64,000 nucleotides of DNA, from the NCBI RefSeq assembly GCF_002813295.1, contig NZ_PHUE01000001.1:4588001-4652000 (forward strand). Reading direction: 5' to 3'. The position numbers and the translations under genes are program-made. The DNA is from Flavobacterium sp. 5. Its GTDB lineage: Bacteria > Bacteroidota > Bacteroidia > Flavobacteriales > Flavobacteriaceae. The notes beneath the pieces are model-generated. The model searched no databases and was not told the origin of the DNA. It saw only the letters and a list, made by a program, of their open reading frames with translations. Below, piece by piece: positions 15,177 to 26,600 of this stretch; position 1 is the stretch's first letter; each line of letters begins with the position of its first letter.

Positions 15177-17639
15177 ATGGAAGAAGAAAAAAACATTTTC
15201 AGCGTAGAATTATTAAGTGCTCTTGAGATTGCTAAAAAGATTGCTAAAAGCAATTTAAATAAATATTACTCAGCATCACATTTGCTTAAAGCTATTTTAA
15301 ACAGGGATTTATCACTTTTAAAGCGTCTTGAAACCATGGGCAAAGATGTCTATTATCTTGATGAATGGGCCGAAGTCCGTATGGAAGAAGAACCTAAAAC
15401 AACTCATGTTCTTGATTCAGAACCTAGTCATCTGATTGATGAGATTATTATAGAAGCAGAATCGGTAAGAATAGCATTAAATGAAGATGAAATAAGTCTT
15501 TATGCGATTATAGTTGCCATAAGTTCTCCTGGAGTTGGTTTTAATTTTGACCAAATGAAAACCTACCCTATTTTACGAGGTGAATTATTAGAAGATCAGA
15601 TTGATATTCCACAAAATGATAATTTTTCCAAACAAGAAGTCAAAAAAGGTTTTTTAGGTAAATATTGTATTCATAAAAACCTTGAAAAAAAGAGTAAAAG
15701 AGTTGTTGCAATTGGCCGTGAAACAGAATTAAACACCATAAAAGAAATTCTTTGCAGATTTTCTAAACCAAATGTATTATTGATTGGAGATCGTGGAATC
15801 GGTAAATCAATATTAATTGATACTCTTATTCAAAATGTAATTGCAAATCAGGTTCCAGATGCTTTAAACAAAGTACAACTTTTTGAATTGGACTTATCCT
15901 CTTTAATTGCTGGTGCTTCATACAAAGGTGAAATTGAAGATCGATTAAAAAACTGTATTCAAGAACTGAGACAGTATCCAAAAGCAATATTTATTATTGA
16001 AGAGTTCCATACACTATTGGATAAAAATGGTGGAGACTCTGGTGTTTCAAATGTTTTGAAGGGAGAATTAGCTAAAGGTTTAAATATCATTGCAACTTCA
16101 ACCATTGATGAATTTTCAAAAAGAATCGAAAAAGAACAAGGTTTATCTGGAATGTTTGAAATCGTAAAATTGGAAGAATCTGACGATGAAACTTTATTCA
16201 GAATGATTAGAGAATCAATAAAGACGTATCAAGAACATCATAAAATACAAATTGATGATGAAACTATATCTGAATCTATTCGATTGTCAAGAAGATATTT
16301 AAAAGAAAAAAGTCTGCCAGAATCAGCAATAAATCTTATCGATCATACAATGTCGGTATTAAAGACATCTGGTGAGACTTTCTTAAAAGAAAAACAATCT
16401 ATTCTTGATAAATTATCTGTTTTAAAAACGAACGAGAAAAATTTATCTGAAGAACAATTAATAAAAGAATTTAACTGGTTTCTTACTGATTTAATCAATA
16501 AAACTACTTTTTTAATGATTGTGGATGAAGAAAATGATAAGAATACTTTTGAAACTTCCGAATCAATTGTTAAACACATCGAAAGTCTAATTAATGGTCT
16601 AGAAGAAAAAGCTTTAGACAAACGTTTACATATTGAGCCTATTGACTTATCACTAATTATCGCCAAGAAAACGGGTATTCCTGTTGGAAAATTAAAAGAA
16701 GAAGAAAAGCAAAAGCTTAATAGTATCGAAGAAGTTTTAAACCGAAGAGTTATTGGTCAAAATCATTGTATTGCTTCAGTTGCGGGTTCTATTTTAGAAT
16801 CAAGATCTGGTTTAAGTAAAGCAGGTCAACCGATTGCATCATTCTTTTTTTTAGGACCAACTGGAACGGGTAAAACAGAATTAGCAAAAAGTTTAGCAGA
16901 ATTTCTTTTTCAAGATGAAAATGCGATTATTAGGTTTGATATGTCTGAATTTAAAGAAGAGCATTCAGCTGCATTGCTTTATGGAGCACCTCCAGGATAT
17001 GTTGGTTATGAAGAAGGTGGATTATTAGTAAATAAGATAAGACAAAAACCATATTCTATTGTACTATTTGATGAAATTGAAAAAGCACATGCTTCTGTTT
17101 ATGATGTTTTTCTACAGATAATGGATGAGGGAAAATTACACGACCGTTTAGGAAAAGAAGGAGATTTTTCGAATGCGATTATCCTTTTTACCTCAAATAT
17201 CGGAGCAGATCATATTGTAGAAACATTTAATAGAGGCCAAATTCCTAGTTCTTCTTCTTTAATGGAAATCATGGGGAATTATTTTAGACCAGAATTTTTA
17301 GGAAGATTAACCGAAATTGTACCCTTTGCTCCTATCAGTAAAGAAAATGCTTTAAAAATATTTGAAATTCATCTTAAAAAAGAATTTATCGATTTACTAA
17401 AGAATATTAATATTACTGTTGAAATTCCAATGGAAGCTAAACTTTATTTAGCCGAGAACGGATACAATGCAAAATATGGTGCAAGACCTATAAAAAGTAT
17501 AATTAGAACTCATTTGAGAAGACCATTAGCTAAAAAAATAATTTCTGGAGAAGTTAAAGATGGAGATAAAATGATTGTTACAATTGAAAATGGGGAAGTT
17601 AAATGGTTAAATGAAACAATTTTAAACGTCATATCATAA
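15177..17639 (+). CDS. tssH: T6SS sheath-recycling AAA+ ATPase TssH (ClpV)
   Basis: This 820-residue ClpB/ClpV-type ATPase disassembles contracted TssBC sheaths. It has a Clp N-domain (about 1-145), a first AAA module with Walker A GDRGIGKS (204-211), a middle region, and a second AAA module with Walker A GPTGTGKT (560-567) and Walker B IVLFDEIEKAH (627-637). The second module and the C-terminal D2-small domain look fully canonical (GYVGYEEGG pore loop at 608-616). In the first module Walker B reads IFIIEEFH, with Glu in place of the usual Asp. The ERRF arginine-finger region reads SGMF (324-327). D1 may therefore be mainly structural. It ends at the terminator at 17646-17699. Confidence 0.9.
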   Translation: MEEEKNIFSVELLSALEIAKKIAKSNLNKYYSASHLLKAILNRDLSLLKRLETMGKDVYYLDEWAEVRMEEEPKTTHVLDSEPSHLIDEIIIEAESVRIALNEDEISLYAIIVAISSPGVGFNFDQMKTYPILRGELLEDQIDIPQNDNFSKQEVKKGFLGKYCIHKNLEKKSKRVVAIGRETELNTIKEILCRFSKPNVLLIGDRGIGKSILIDTLIQNVIANQVPDALNKVQLFELDLSSLIAGASYKGEIEDRLKNCIQELRQYPKAIFIIEEFHTLLDKNGGDSGVSNVLKGELAKGLNIIATSTIDEFSKRIEKEQGLSGMFEIVKLEESDDETLFRMIRESIKTYQEHHKIQIDDETISESIRLSRRYLKEKSLPESAINLIDHTMSVLKTSGETFLKEKQSILDKLSVLKTNEKNLSEEQLIKEFNWFLTDLINKTTFLMIVDEENDKNTFETSESIVKHIESLINGLEEKALDKRLHIEPIDLSLIIAKKTGIPVGKLKEEEKQKLNSIEEVLNRRVIGQNHCIASVAGSILESRSGLSKAGQPIASFFFLGPTGTGKTELAKSLAEFLFQDENAIIRFDMSEFKEEHSAALLYGAPPGYVGYEEGGLLVNKIRQKPYSIVLFDEIEKAHASVYDVFLQIMDEGKLHDRLGKEGDFSNAIILFTSNIGADHIVETFNRGQIPSSSSLMEIMGNYFRPEFLGRLTEIVPFAPISKENALKIFEIHLKKEFIDLLKNINITVEIPMEAKLYLAENGYNAKYGARPIKSIIRTHLRRPLAKKIISGEVKDGDKMIVTIENGEVKWLNETILNVIS

Positions 17640-17645
17640 CTCTTA

Positions 17646-17699
17646 AGTAAAACATAAAAAAACTCCATTAGAAATAATGGAGTTTTTTTATGTTTTACT
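17646..17699. terminator. Bidirectional terminator, perfect 25-bp stem
   Basis: Bases 17646-17670 are the exact reverse complement of 17675-17699, with a GAAA loop at 17671-17674. The G+C core (ACTCC/GGAGT) is flanked on both sides by A/T runs, so it works as an intrinsic terminator in both directions. It lies between the converging ends of tssH and the OmpA-family gene. Confidence 0.9.
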
Positions 17700-17720
17700 A
17701 CAATTGGTAATTTGGTATAC

Positions 17721-19658
17721 TTATTTTGCAATAATAATAAAATCAGATCTTCTATTGATCAAATGCTCTTCCTCTGTACATTTTACCCCATTACTACATT
17801 TATTAATCAATCTTGATTCTCCATAGCCAATTGCACTAAGAATTCTAGAAGAATCTATTCCGCTTTTGATAAGATAGTCGAGTGTTGCTTTGGCTCTATT
17901 ATCAGACAATTTTAAATTATATTGATCTTTTCCTCGTGAATCGGTATGTGATTCAATTTTTATAATAACTTTTGGGAATTTTTGCATTAGAAAAACAACT
18001 TTCGAAAGTTCTTCAATCGCTAAAGGAGTAATGTCAAACTTATCATAATCAAAATAAATTGGGTTTACATCCACTTTTTCAACTCCTTTTTTATCTCTTA
18101 TTACTAGATCATTATAATTACTCAAATAAAAGTCAATATCCTTAATTTCGGTGTTGTAAGTATCTGTTGTTTCAACAGTTTTTTCATCATTACTATAATT
18201 TGGTTTGGTAGCAATCATTTTTATGATACTATCACAAGGAACTTTGATTATGTACTTACCCAAATCATCTGTATTTGCTTCTGCAATAACTTCGTCATGA
18301 GAATTATAAGCTCTTACTAAAACCTCCTTCAATGGTAATGTTGATTTACGATCGAAAGCTGTTCCCGAAATACTTTGAGTACAGACTAAAGGTCTTTTTG
18401 TAAATGAATATATATCATCATTCCCTTTACCTTGTGCTCGATTGGATGAAAAATACCCGAAACTATTTTTACAATTAATAATAAAAGCAAAGTCATCTTT
18501 GTTACTATTTATGGGTGCACCAAGATTTTTAGGAGTTGAAAATTTTAAATCTCCTGAAAACTTACTTTCATAGATATCTAGATTTCCCCAACCATAATGG
18601 CCATCAGATGAAAAATAAAGTATCCCATTACAGAAAAATGGAAAAACATCCTCACCCATAGTATTTATTTTAGGACCTAAATTCTTTGGAGAACCCATCG
18701 TTCCGTCATCGGCAATTTGAACTACGTATAGATCTGTTTCTCCATAACCACCAGGCATATCTGAAGCAAAAAACAACCATTTACCGTCTTCACTCAAAGA
18801 AGGTTGTCCCACAGAATAATCTTCACTAGAAAAAAAGACTTTTTCGGAATTTACTAATTTACCATCTACAATTTGACCTTTAATGATTTGGAAATTATTC
18901 GTTTTAGTATCATCAACTACTAATTTTTTCTTTTTAGTGATATTGGTAGAATAATACATAGTTTGCCCTTTTGCATCAAAAGTTGTTGTGGCATCGTGGT
19001 ATTTAGTTTCAATATTTGGTAAAAAAATAGTTGGGTTAAATAAACTATTATCTGCAGGATTTCTTTCGGCAACGTATAAATTTAGATACGGTTCATTATT
19101 CCAGCTATACAATCCATTTGAAAAATGGGTTGTATCCCTTGCTGAAGAAAACACTATTTTATCATTATAGAAACTCGCTCCAAAATCAGACAAATCAGTA
19201 TTAATATCTAAATTTTTTATGGCATATAAAGGTTTCTTTAGAGTTAAACTGTCCATTTGTTGCTTTTGATATTTATAGCGTTTGATTTCCTCAAGATCAT
19301 TTTTTTTCTCTAAATATTCAAGTGTTATTTTATTAGCATCATCATAGTCCATAACCGCTTTCATAGTCTGGATATACCTCAAATAAGAAAGGTCAGTTAA
19401 ATTGTTTTCCTGTATTTCATATAACCTTTTGTACCATTTTAAGGCATTTTGACTGTCCGAAATATAATAGTAAGAGTCTGCCGCATTTTTTATGGTATGT
19501 GCAGAAGGACTTTTTATGTTTTGCAAACATTCTTCGTATGCTTTGGCAGCATCTGCATAAGAATAGTCATTAAACAAGGCATCTGCTTTTTTTAGATTTG
19601 TCTGCGAATAAGCGGTTGTTAAACACCACAATAAACAAATGGTATACGTTCTTTTCAT
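17721..19658 (-). CDS. OmpA-family protein with TPR and PD40 repeats (SprE/PorE-like partner)
   Basis: The 645-residue exported protein has a signal peptide (to about residue 18). A TPR-like helical region follows (about 20-130), then WD40-like/PD40 beta-propeller repeats (about 155-420, with repeated F-F-S-S-D and LYVVQ-type strands). A carboxypeptidase-regulatory-like Ig domain (about 428-510) and an OmpA peptidoglycan-binding domain (about 525-645, with IKIESHTDSRGKDQYNLKLS and a RRSDF end) complete it. This architecture is common next to PorP/SprF genes and T9SS adhesins; such proteins tie the outer-membrane export complex to the wall. It is 11 bases after the porP/sprF gene and is the last gene of the adhesin operon. 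Confidence 0.85.
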   Translation of the reverse strand: MKRTYTICLLWCLTTAYSQTNLKKADALFNDYSYADAAKAYEECLQNIKSPSAHTIKNAADSYYYISDSQNALKWYKRLYEIQENNLTDLSYLRYIQTMKAVMDYDDANKITLEYLEKKNDLEEIKRYKYQKQQMDSLTLKKPLYAIKNLDINTDLSDFGASFYNDKIVFSSARDTTHFSNGLYSWNNEPYLNLYVAERNPADNSLFNPTIFLPNIETKYHDATTTFDAKGQTMYYSTNITKKKKLVVDDTKTNNFQIIKGQIVDGKLVNSEKVFFSSEDYSVGQPSLSEDGKWLFFASDMPGGYGETDLYVVQIADDGTMGSPKNLGPKINTMGEDVFPFFCNGILYFSSDGHYGWGNLDIYESKFSGDLKFSTPKNLGAPINSNKDDFAFIINCKNSFGYFSSNRAQGKGNDDIYSFTKRPLVCTQSISGTAFDRKSTLPLKEVLVRAYNSHDEVIAEANTDDLGKYIIKVPCDSIIKMIATKPNYSNDEKTVETTDTYNTEIKDIDFYLSNYNDLVIRDKKGVEKVDVNPIYFDYDKFDITPLAIEELSKVVFLMQKFPKVIIKIESHTDSRGKDQYNLKLSDNRAKATLDYLIKSGIDSSRILSAIGYGESRLINKCSNGVKCTEEEHLINRRSDFIIIAK

Positions 19659-19669
19659 AGGTACAGTTT

Positions 19670-20593
19670 TTAGAAAAATCTTGGGGATTTAATTTTATTT
19701 TCGCTTTTAAGGAATTGATAACGAAGCACAATTTCATGTGAACCGTCGTTGTATTTATTCAACTCGCTTACAGTATAATCATAAGAGTATCCTGCATAAA
19801 AATTATTGGACACTTGAAATCCTACTAAGGCACTTACGGAATCATCAAATCGATAGGAAGCTCCTAAGACAAATTTTTCGTACAGCATGAAATTAGCAGA
19901 TAAATCTGCTGAAATAGGTGCTCCAGTTACTGCTTTTACCAAAAATGCAGGTTTAATTTTTAAATTCACATTGAGATCAAAAACATAGCCTCCAATGAAA
20001 TAATAATGTAATCTATCATAATTGACCGCTTCTTGTACATCATCATAATAGGTTGACTGAATAAAATTAGGAACAGAAACTCCAAGATACCATTTGTCGG
20101 TATAGTAGTATAGTCCAGCACCAATAGATGGTTTAATTTCATTGTTGATGTTTTGGTTTAACAACGGATCAACATTGTCATAATACTTTCCTTTTGTCCA
20201 ATCAACATTTAACACCCTAGCTCCTGCTTTTATACCAAAAGCTAACCTTTTTTCATAGCCAAGAGCGAGTGAATATGAAAAATTACCATCAAAATACAAT
20301 TCGTTTGAAGGTCCTATTTTATCATTGACAATACTCAATCCTAATCCTATATTTTCGTTTCGTAATGGACCATCTACGCTGAATGATTGTGTTCTGGGCG
20401 CTCCATCCATGCCAACCCATTGTGATCTATGTAAAAGAATCGCTTCTAAATTACCTGTAGATCCTGCATATGCAGGATTTACAGTCATAGTATTGTACAT
20501 GTATTGAGTGTATTCAGGGTCTTGCTGCGCATTTATAGAAGATACAACCAGCAAAAAGGCTACAGATAAATATTTTTTTATGTTTAGTTTCAT
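19670..20593 (-). CDS. PorP/SprF family outer-membrane protein
   Basis: The 307-residue protein has a signal peptide (cleavage near INAQ at about 23) and then the PorP/SprF hallmark QDPEYTQYMYNTMTVNPAYA. It continues as an 8-14-stranded beta barrel with alternating aromatic strands (GLGLSIVNDKIGP, LYYYTDKWYLGVSVPNF and FYAGYSYDYTVS). Family members are paired with T9SS-exported surface proteins: SprF is needed for SprB attachment in Flavobacterium johnsoniae. Here it follows the giant adhesin gene by 39 bases, so it is the likely surface-attachment partner of that adhesin. The family call is strong; the pairing is inferred from order. Confidence 0.88.
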   Translation of the reverse strand: MKLNIKKYLSVAFLLVVSSINAQQDPEYTQYMYNTMTVNPAYAGSTGNLEAILLHRSQWVGMDGAPRTQSFSVDGPLRNENIGLGLSIVNDKIGPSNELYFDGNFSYSLALGYEKRLAFGIKAGARVLNVDWTKGKYYDNVDPLLNQNINNEIKPSIGAGLYYYTDKWYLGVSVPNFIQSTYYDDVQEAVNYDRLHYYFIGGYVFDLNVNLKIKPAFLVKAVTGAPISADLSANFMLYEKFVLGASYRFDDSVSALVGFQVSNNFYAGYSYDYTVSELNKYNDGSHEIVLRYQFLKSENKIKSPRFF

Positions 20594-20632
20594 AATGATA
20601 CTTATTTTAAATTAAATAATTAGTAATGTTGA

Positions 20633-23600
20633 TTATCTCACGATAGATAGCCATCCTTTTTTAACTGTTCCATCTCCAATGTTTATCACATAAAAGTAGG
20701 TACCTGTTGGTAACATATCCCCTTTATTTACGACTCCAGATACATTGGCAGTTCCATTCCAATCATTTTCATATTTATTTTTTTTGTAGACTAAAGAACC
20801 GTATCTATTATACACTTCGAGTTCATTATTTGGATACGATTCAATACAATCAATTCTGAAAAGATCATTTGCGCCATCATTATTTGGCGTAAACTCATTG
20901 TAAACAGTTAAACAAATTGGCTCTACAAAAGATGATGCGGTATTATTTGTTGAATCTAAATCCAATGGGGTTGATGCTATAATTGATGCTACGTTCATGT
21001 AATTGTCAGTAGACAGGACTAATGCTTTAATTTTTAGAATTTGACTTGTTCCTGCATTTAAAGTTGGTAAATTCCAGATATGATTTGCGGGATCATAAGT
21101 TCCTACTGATGCCGTAAATGAAAGAAAATCATATCCATTTGGCAATAGTTCGTTGACCTGTGTATTGATCATGTTTCCTTCACCAACATTACTTATTGTT
21201 ATTGTAAATTCTACTTCTTCACCAAAATTAGGCGCTGGGTTATTTACTATATTGGTGATCGTTAAATCTGAACAAGTTACAGCAGTAATATCTAATGTTT
21301 TGGTTGTATTTTCATCACAGGTATTTGTGTACGTAACCTTAACCTGACCAGCCCCTATATTCGACCATGAAACCGTTACAGAACCATCAGCAGTTCCTCC
21401 TCCAGAAAGAATTGTGCCTCCAGTAATTGTCCAAACGTAATTTGATTTTCCGTTAGCAATTGAATAAGTTACTCCGTTGAAAACACAAGGCGTATCATTT
21501 GTAGAAGAGATTTGTATTTGATCTGAATTTTCAAATTCTACGGTAATTGCTAATCTTGTCAAACTTTCACAACCACTTAGTGTAGTTGCAGCAACATAAT
21601 ACGTTTTTGGAGTAAGTGTAGTATTTAATGCTAATGGAGTTCCTCCTATTGCTTGAGTATACCATACCAAATTTGTTCCACTTGCTTCTAGATCCGCAAT
21701 TGTTGCAATCGCTGAAGGACAGAATGTTTGTGTTGTTTTTGGCGTTGTAGGTATAGTTGGAGCGTTCACATTAACAGTTACTTTCAAACGAATCGAGCTT
21801 TCACATTTGGTTATTGGGTCTTTGATTGCTCCATAGTAATCACCACTTGTTAAAGCTGTTGTTGCTACAATTGCTGTTCCGCCTATTACTGCTTTATACC
21901 AAACCACATTGCTTTCATTCACTTGAATGTTTGCAATTGTTGGAGCGTTTATCAAACAGAAACCTTGAGTTGAAGCTGTTGTTGTTGGTGTTGCAGGGTC
22001 AGTAACGTTAATAATAACTTTCAAACGAACCGAACTTTCGCAATTGGTTATTGGATCTTTAATTGCTCCATAATAATCACCAGTTGTTAAAGCTGTAGTT
22101 GCTAGAATTGCTGTGCCACCTGTTACTACCTTATACCAAACCACATTGCTTTCATTTACTTGAATATTGGCCACTTTTGGAGCATTTATCAAGCAGAAAC
22201 CTTGAGTTGAAGTTGTAGTTGTTGGTGTCACTGGATTACTAACATTCACAGTTATTTTCAAACGAACCGAACTTTCACAATTGGTTATTGGATCTTTAAT
22301 GACGCCAAAATAATCTCCAGTCACCAATGCTGTATTTGTTGGAATTGCTATTCCTCCAGTTACTGCGTTATACCAAATGACATTACCTTCATTTACTTGA
22401 ATATTGGCTATTTTTGGTGCATTTATCAAACAGAAACCTTGTGTTGAAGCTGTTGTTGTTGGTGTGCCAGGATCAGTTATATTGATGGTAACTTTCAAAC
22501 GAATCGAACTTTCACAATTGGTTACTGGATCTAAAAGGGCACCATAATAATCTCCACTTGTTAAAGCTGTTGTTGATGAAATTGCTTCTCCGCCTGTTGC
22601 TACTTTATACCAAACAACATTGTTTTCATTCACTTGAATATTAGAAATTTTTGGAGCATTTATCAAACAGAAACTTTGAGTAGAAGCCGTTGTAGTAGGT
22701 GTTACTGGGTTTGTAACTTTAATAGTCACTTTCAAACGAACAGAACTTTCGCAATTGGTTACAGGATCTTTAATTATTCCATAATAATCTCCATTTGTTA
22801 AAGCTGTAGTCGGAAGAATTACTGTTCCTCCTATTGCTACTTTATACCAAACTACATTGCTTTCATTCACTTGAATGTCGGCTATTTTTGGCGCATTTAC
22901 TAAACAGAAGTTTTGTGTAGTTGCTGTTGTAGTTGGTGTTGCCGGATTAGTTACGCTGATAGTTACTTTCAAACGTAGAGAACTCTCACAATTGGTTACA
23001 GGGTCTAAAATGGCTCCAAAATAATCTCCGTTTATTAAAGCGGTAGTTGATGCAATCACAGTTCCTCCTGTCATTGTATTATACCACACTACATTACTTT
23101 CATTCACTTGAATGTTGGAAACTTTAGGTGTATTTATTAAACAAAACCCTTGATTAGCAGCCGTTGTAGTTGGTGTTGCTGGATTGGTAACACTAATAAC
23201 CACTTTTAAACGAACTGAACTTTCACAATTTGTTATTGGATCTAAAATGGCACCATAATAATCTCCACTTGTTAAATCAGTAGTTACGGCAATTGCGGCA
23301 CCTCCTGTCACTACTTTATACCACACTACATTACTCTCATTCACTTGAATATTGGAAATTTTTGGTGTGTTTATCAAACAGAAACTTTGACTAGTAGCCG
23401 TTGTCGTTGGTGTTGTTGGGTCTGTAACATTAATAGTTACTTTCAAACGTACAGAACTTTCACAATTTGTTACTGGATCTAAAATTACTCCATAATAATC
23501 ACCGCTAGTTAAAGCTGTAGTTGCTGTGATTGCAGTACCTCCTGTTACTACTTTATACCAGACCACATTACTCTCATTCACTTGAATGTCGGCTATTTTT

Positions 23601-26600
23601 GGCGCATTTACTAAACAGAAGTTTTGTGTAGTTGCTGTTGTAGTTGGTGTTGCCGGATTAGTTACGCTGATAGTTACTTTCAAACGTAGAGAACTCTCAC
23701 AATTGGTTACAGGGTCTAAAATGGCTCCAAAATAATCTCCGTTTATTAAAGCGGTAGTTGATGCAATCGCAGTTCCCCCTATCATTGCATTATACCAAAC
23801 CACATTGTTTTCATTCACTTGAATGTTAGAAACTTTAGGTGTATTTATTAAACAAAACCCTTGATTAGCAGCCGTTGTAGTTGGTGTTGCTGGATTGGTA
23901 ACACTAATAACCACTTTTAAACGAACTGAACTTTCACAATTTGTTATTGGATCTAAAATGGCACCATAATAATCTCCACTTGTTAAATCAGTAGTTACCG
24001 CAATTGCAGCACCTCCTGTCACTACTTTATACCACACTACATTACTCTCATTCACTTGAATATTGGAAATTTTTGGTGTGTTTATCAAACAGAAACTTTG
24101 AGTAGTAGCCGTTGTCGTTGGTGTTGTTGGGTCTGTAACATTAATAGTTACTTTCAAACGTACAGAACTTTCACAATTTGTTACTGGATCTAAAATTACT
24201 CCATAATAATCACCGCTAGTTAAAGCTGTAGTTGCTGTGATTGCAGTACCTCCTGTTACTACTTTATACCAGACCACATTACTCTCATTCACTTGAATAT
24301 TAGAAATTTTTGGGGCATTTACTAAACAGAAGTTTTGAGTAGCTGCTGTTGTAGTTGGTGTCGCTGGATTGGTTACATTGACAGTAACTTTTAAACGAAC
24401 AGAACTCTCACAATTGGTTACAGGGTCTAAAATGGCTCCAAAATAATCTCCGTTTATTAAAGCGGTAGTTGATGCAATCACTGTTCCTCCTGTCATTGTA
24501 TTATACCATACCACATTACTTTCATTTACTTGAATATTGGAAACTTTTGGGGTATTTATCAAACAGAAACCTTGAGTTGAAGCCGTTGTTGTTGGTGTTG
24601 CAGGATTGGTAACACTAATAGTTACTTTCAAACGAACCGAACTTTCACAATTGGTTACTAGGTCTAAAATTGCGCCATAATAATTACCACTTATCAGAGT
24701 TGTAGTTGGTGCAATTGCGACACCTCCAGTTACGGTTTTATACCAAATAACATTACTTTCATTTACTTGAATACTAGAAATTTTTGGTGCATTTACTAAA
24801 CAGAAGTTTTGAGTAGATGCTGTAGTTGTTGGTGTTACTGGATTAGTAACATTGATAGTTACTTTTAAACGAATTGAACTTTCACAATTGGTTACAGGAT
24901 CTTTAATCGCTCCATAATAATTTCCACTTGTTAAAGCCGTAGTTGGTGCAATAGCTACGCCACCCGTTACAGTTTTATACCAAATGACATTACTCTCATT
25001 TACTTGAATGCTGGAAACTTTTGGCGCATTTACTAAACAAAAGTTTTGAGTAGCGGATGTTGTGGTTGGTGTTACAGGATCGGTTACATTGACAGTAACT
25101 TTTAAACGAACTGAACTCTCACAATTGGTTACAGGGTTTTTAATCGCTCCAAAATAATCTCCACTTATTAAAGCTGTAGTTGATGCAATTGCTGTTCCAC
25201 CTGTTACTGCATTATACCAAACGACATTGCTTTCGTTTACTTGAATATTGGAAACTTTTGGCGTATTTATCAAACAGAAACCTTGAGTAGAAGCCGTTGT
25301 TGTAGGTGTTGCTGGATCGGTAATGTTGATAGTTACTTTCAAACGAACTGAGCTCTCACAATTAGTTACAGGATCTTCAATTGCTCCATAATAATCTCCG
25401 CTTATCAAAGCTGTTGTTGATGCAATCGCTGTTCCTCCTGCCATTACGTTGTACCAAATGATGTTGCTTTCATTTACTTGAATGTTAGAAATTTTTGGCA
25501 CATTTACTAAACAGAAGTTTTGAATAGATGCTGTAGTTGTAGGTGTTGCTGGATCGGTAATAGTAACGGTTACTTTCAAACGAACGGAACTTTCACAATT
25601 GGTTATTGGGTTTAAAATCGCTCCATAATAATCTCCATTTGTTAAAGCTGTAGTTGCCACAATTGCTGTTCCGCCTGTTGCTACTTTATACCAAACTACG
25701 TTGCTTTCATTTACTTGAATATTAGACACTTTTGGAGTATTAACTAAACAAAAATTTTGAGTCGCAGTTGTTGTAGTTGGTATAGTTGGATTGGTAACAT
25801 TGATAGTTACTTTCAAACGAACTGAACTCTCACAATTAGTTACAGGATCTTTAATTGCTCCAAAATAATCTCCGCTTATTAAAGCGGTGGTTGATGCAAT
25901 TGCTGTTCCACCTGTTACTGAGTTATACCAAACAACATTGCTTTCATTTACTTGAATATTGGAAACTTTTGGTGTATTTATCAAACAGAAAATTTGAGTT
26001 AAAGCGGTTGTTGTAGGTGTTGCTGAATTGTTAACATTGATAGTTACTTTCAGGCGAACTGAACTCTCACAATTGGTAATAGGATCTTTAATTACGCCAT
26101 AATAATCTCCGCTTGTTAAAGCCGTAGTTGCTGCAATTGCAGTACCTCCTGTTGCAATTTTATACCAAATCACATTGCTTTCATTCACTTGAATGCTAGA
26201 AACTTTTGGTGTATTTATTAAACAGAAGTTTTGAGTTGAAGCAGTTGTGGTTGGTGTTGCTGGATTAGTAACATTGATAGTTACTTTTAAACGAACAGAA
26301 CTTTCACAATTGGTTACCAAATCTTTAATTGCTCCAAAATAATCACCGTTCATTAAAGCTGTAGTAGTTGAAATCAAAGTTCCGCCTGTCATTGCATTGT
26401 ACCAAATGACATTGCCTTCGTTTACTTGAATATTAGACACTTTTGGTGAATTTATCAAACAAAAGTTTTGAGTTGAAGCCATTGTTGTTGGCGTTACTGG
26501 ATTGGTTATGCTGATAGTTATTTTTAAACGAACCGAACTTTCGCAATTGGTTACTGGATCTAAAATTGCTCCATAATAATCACCACTGGTTAAAGCTGTA

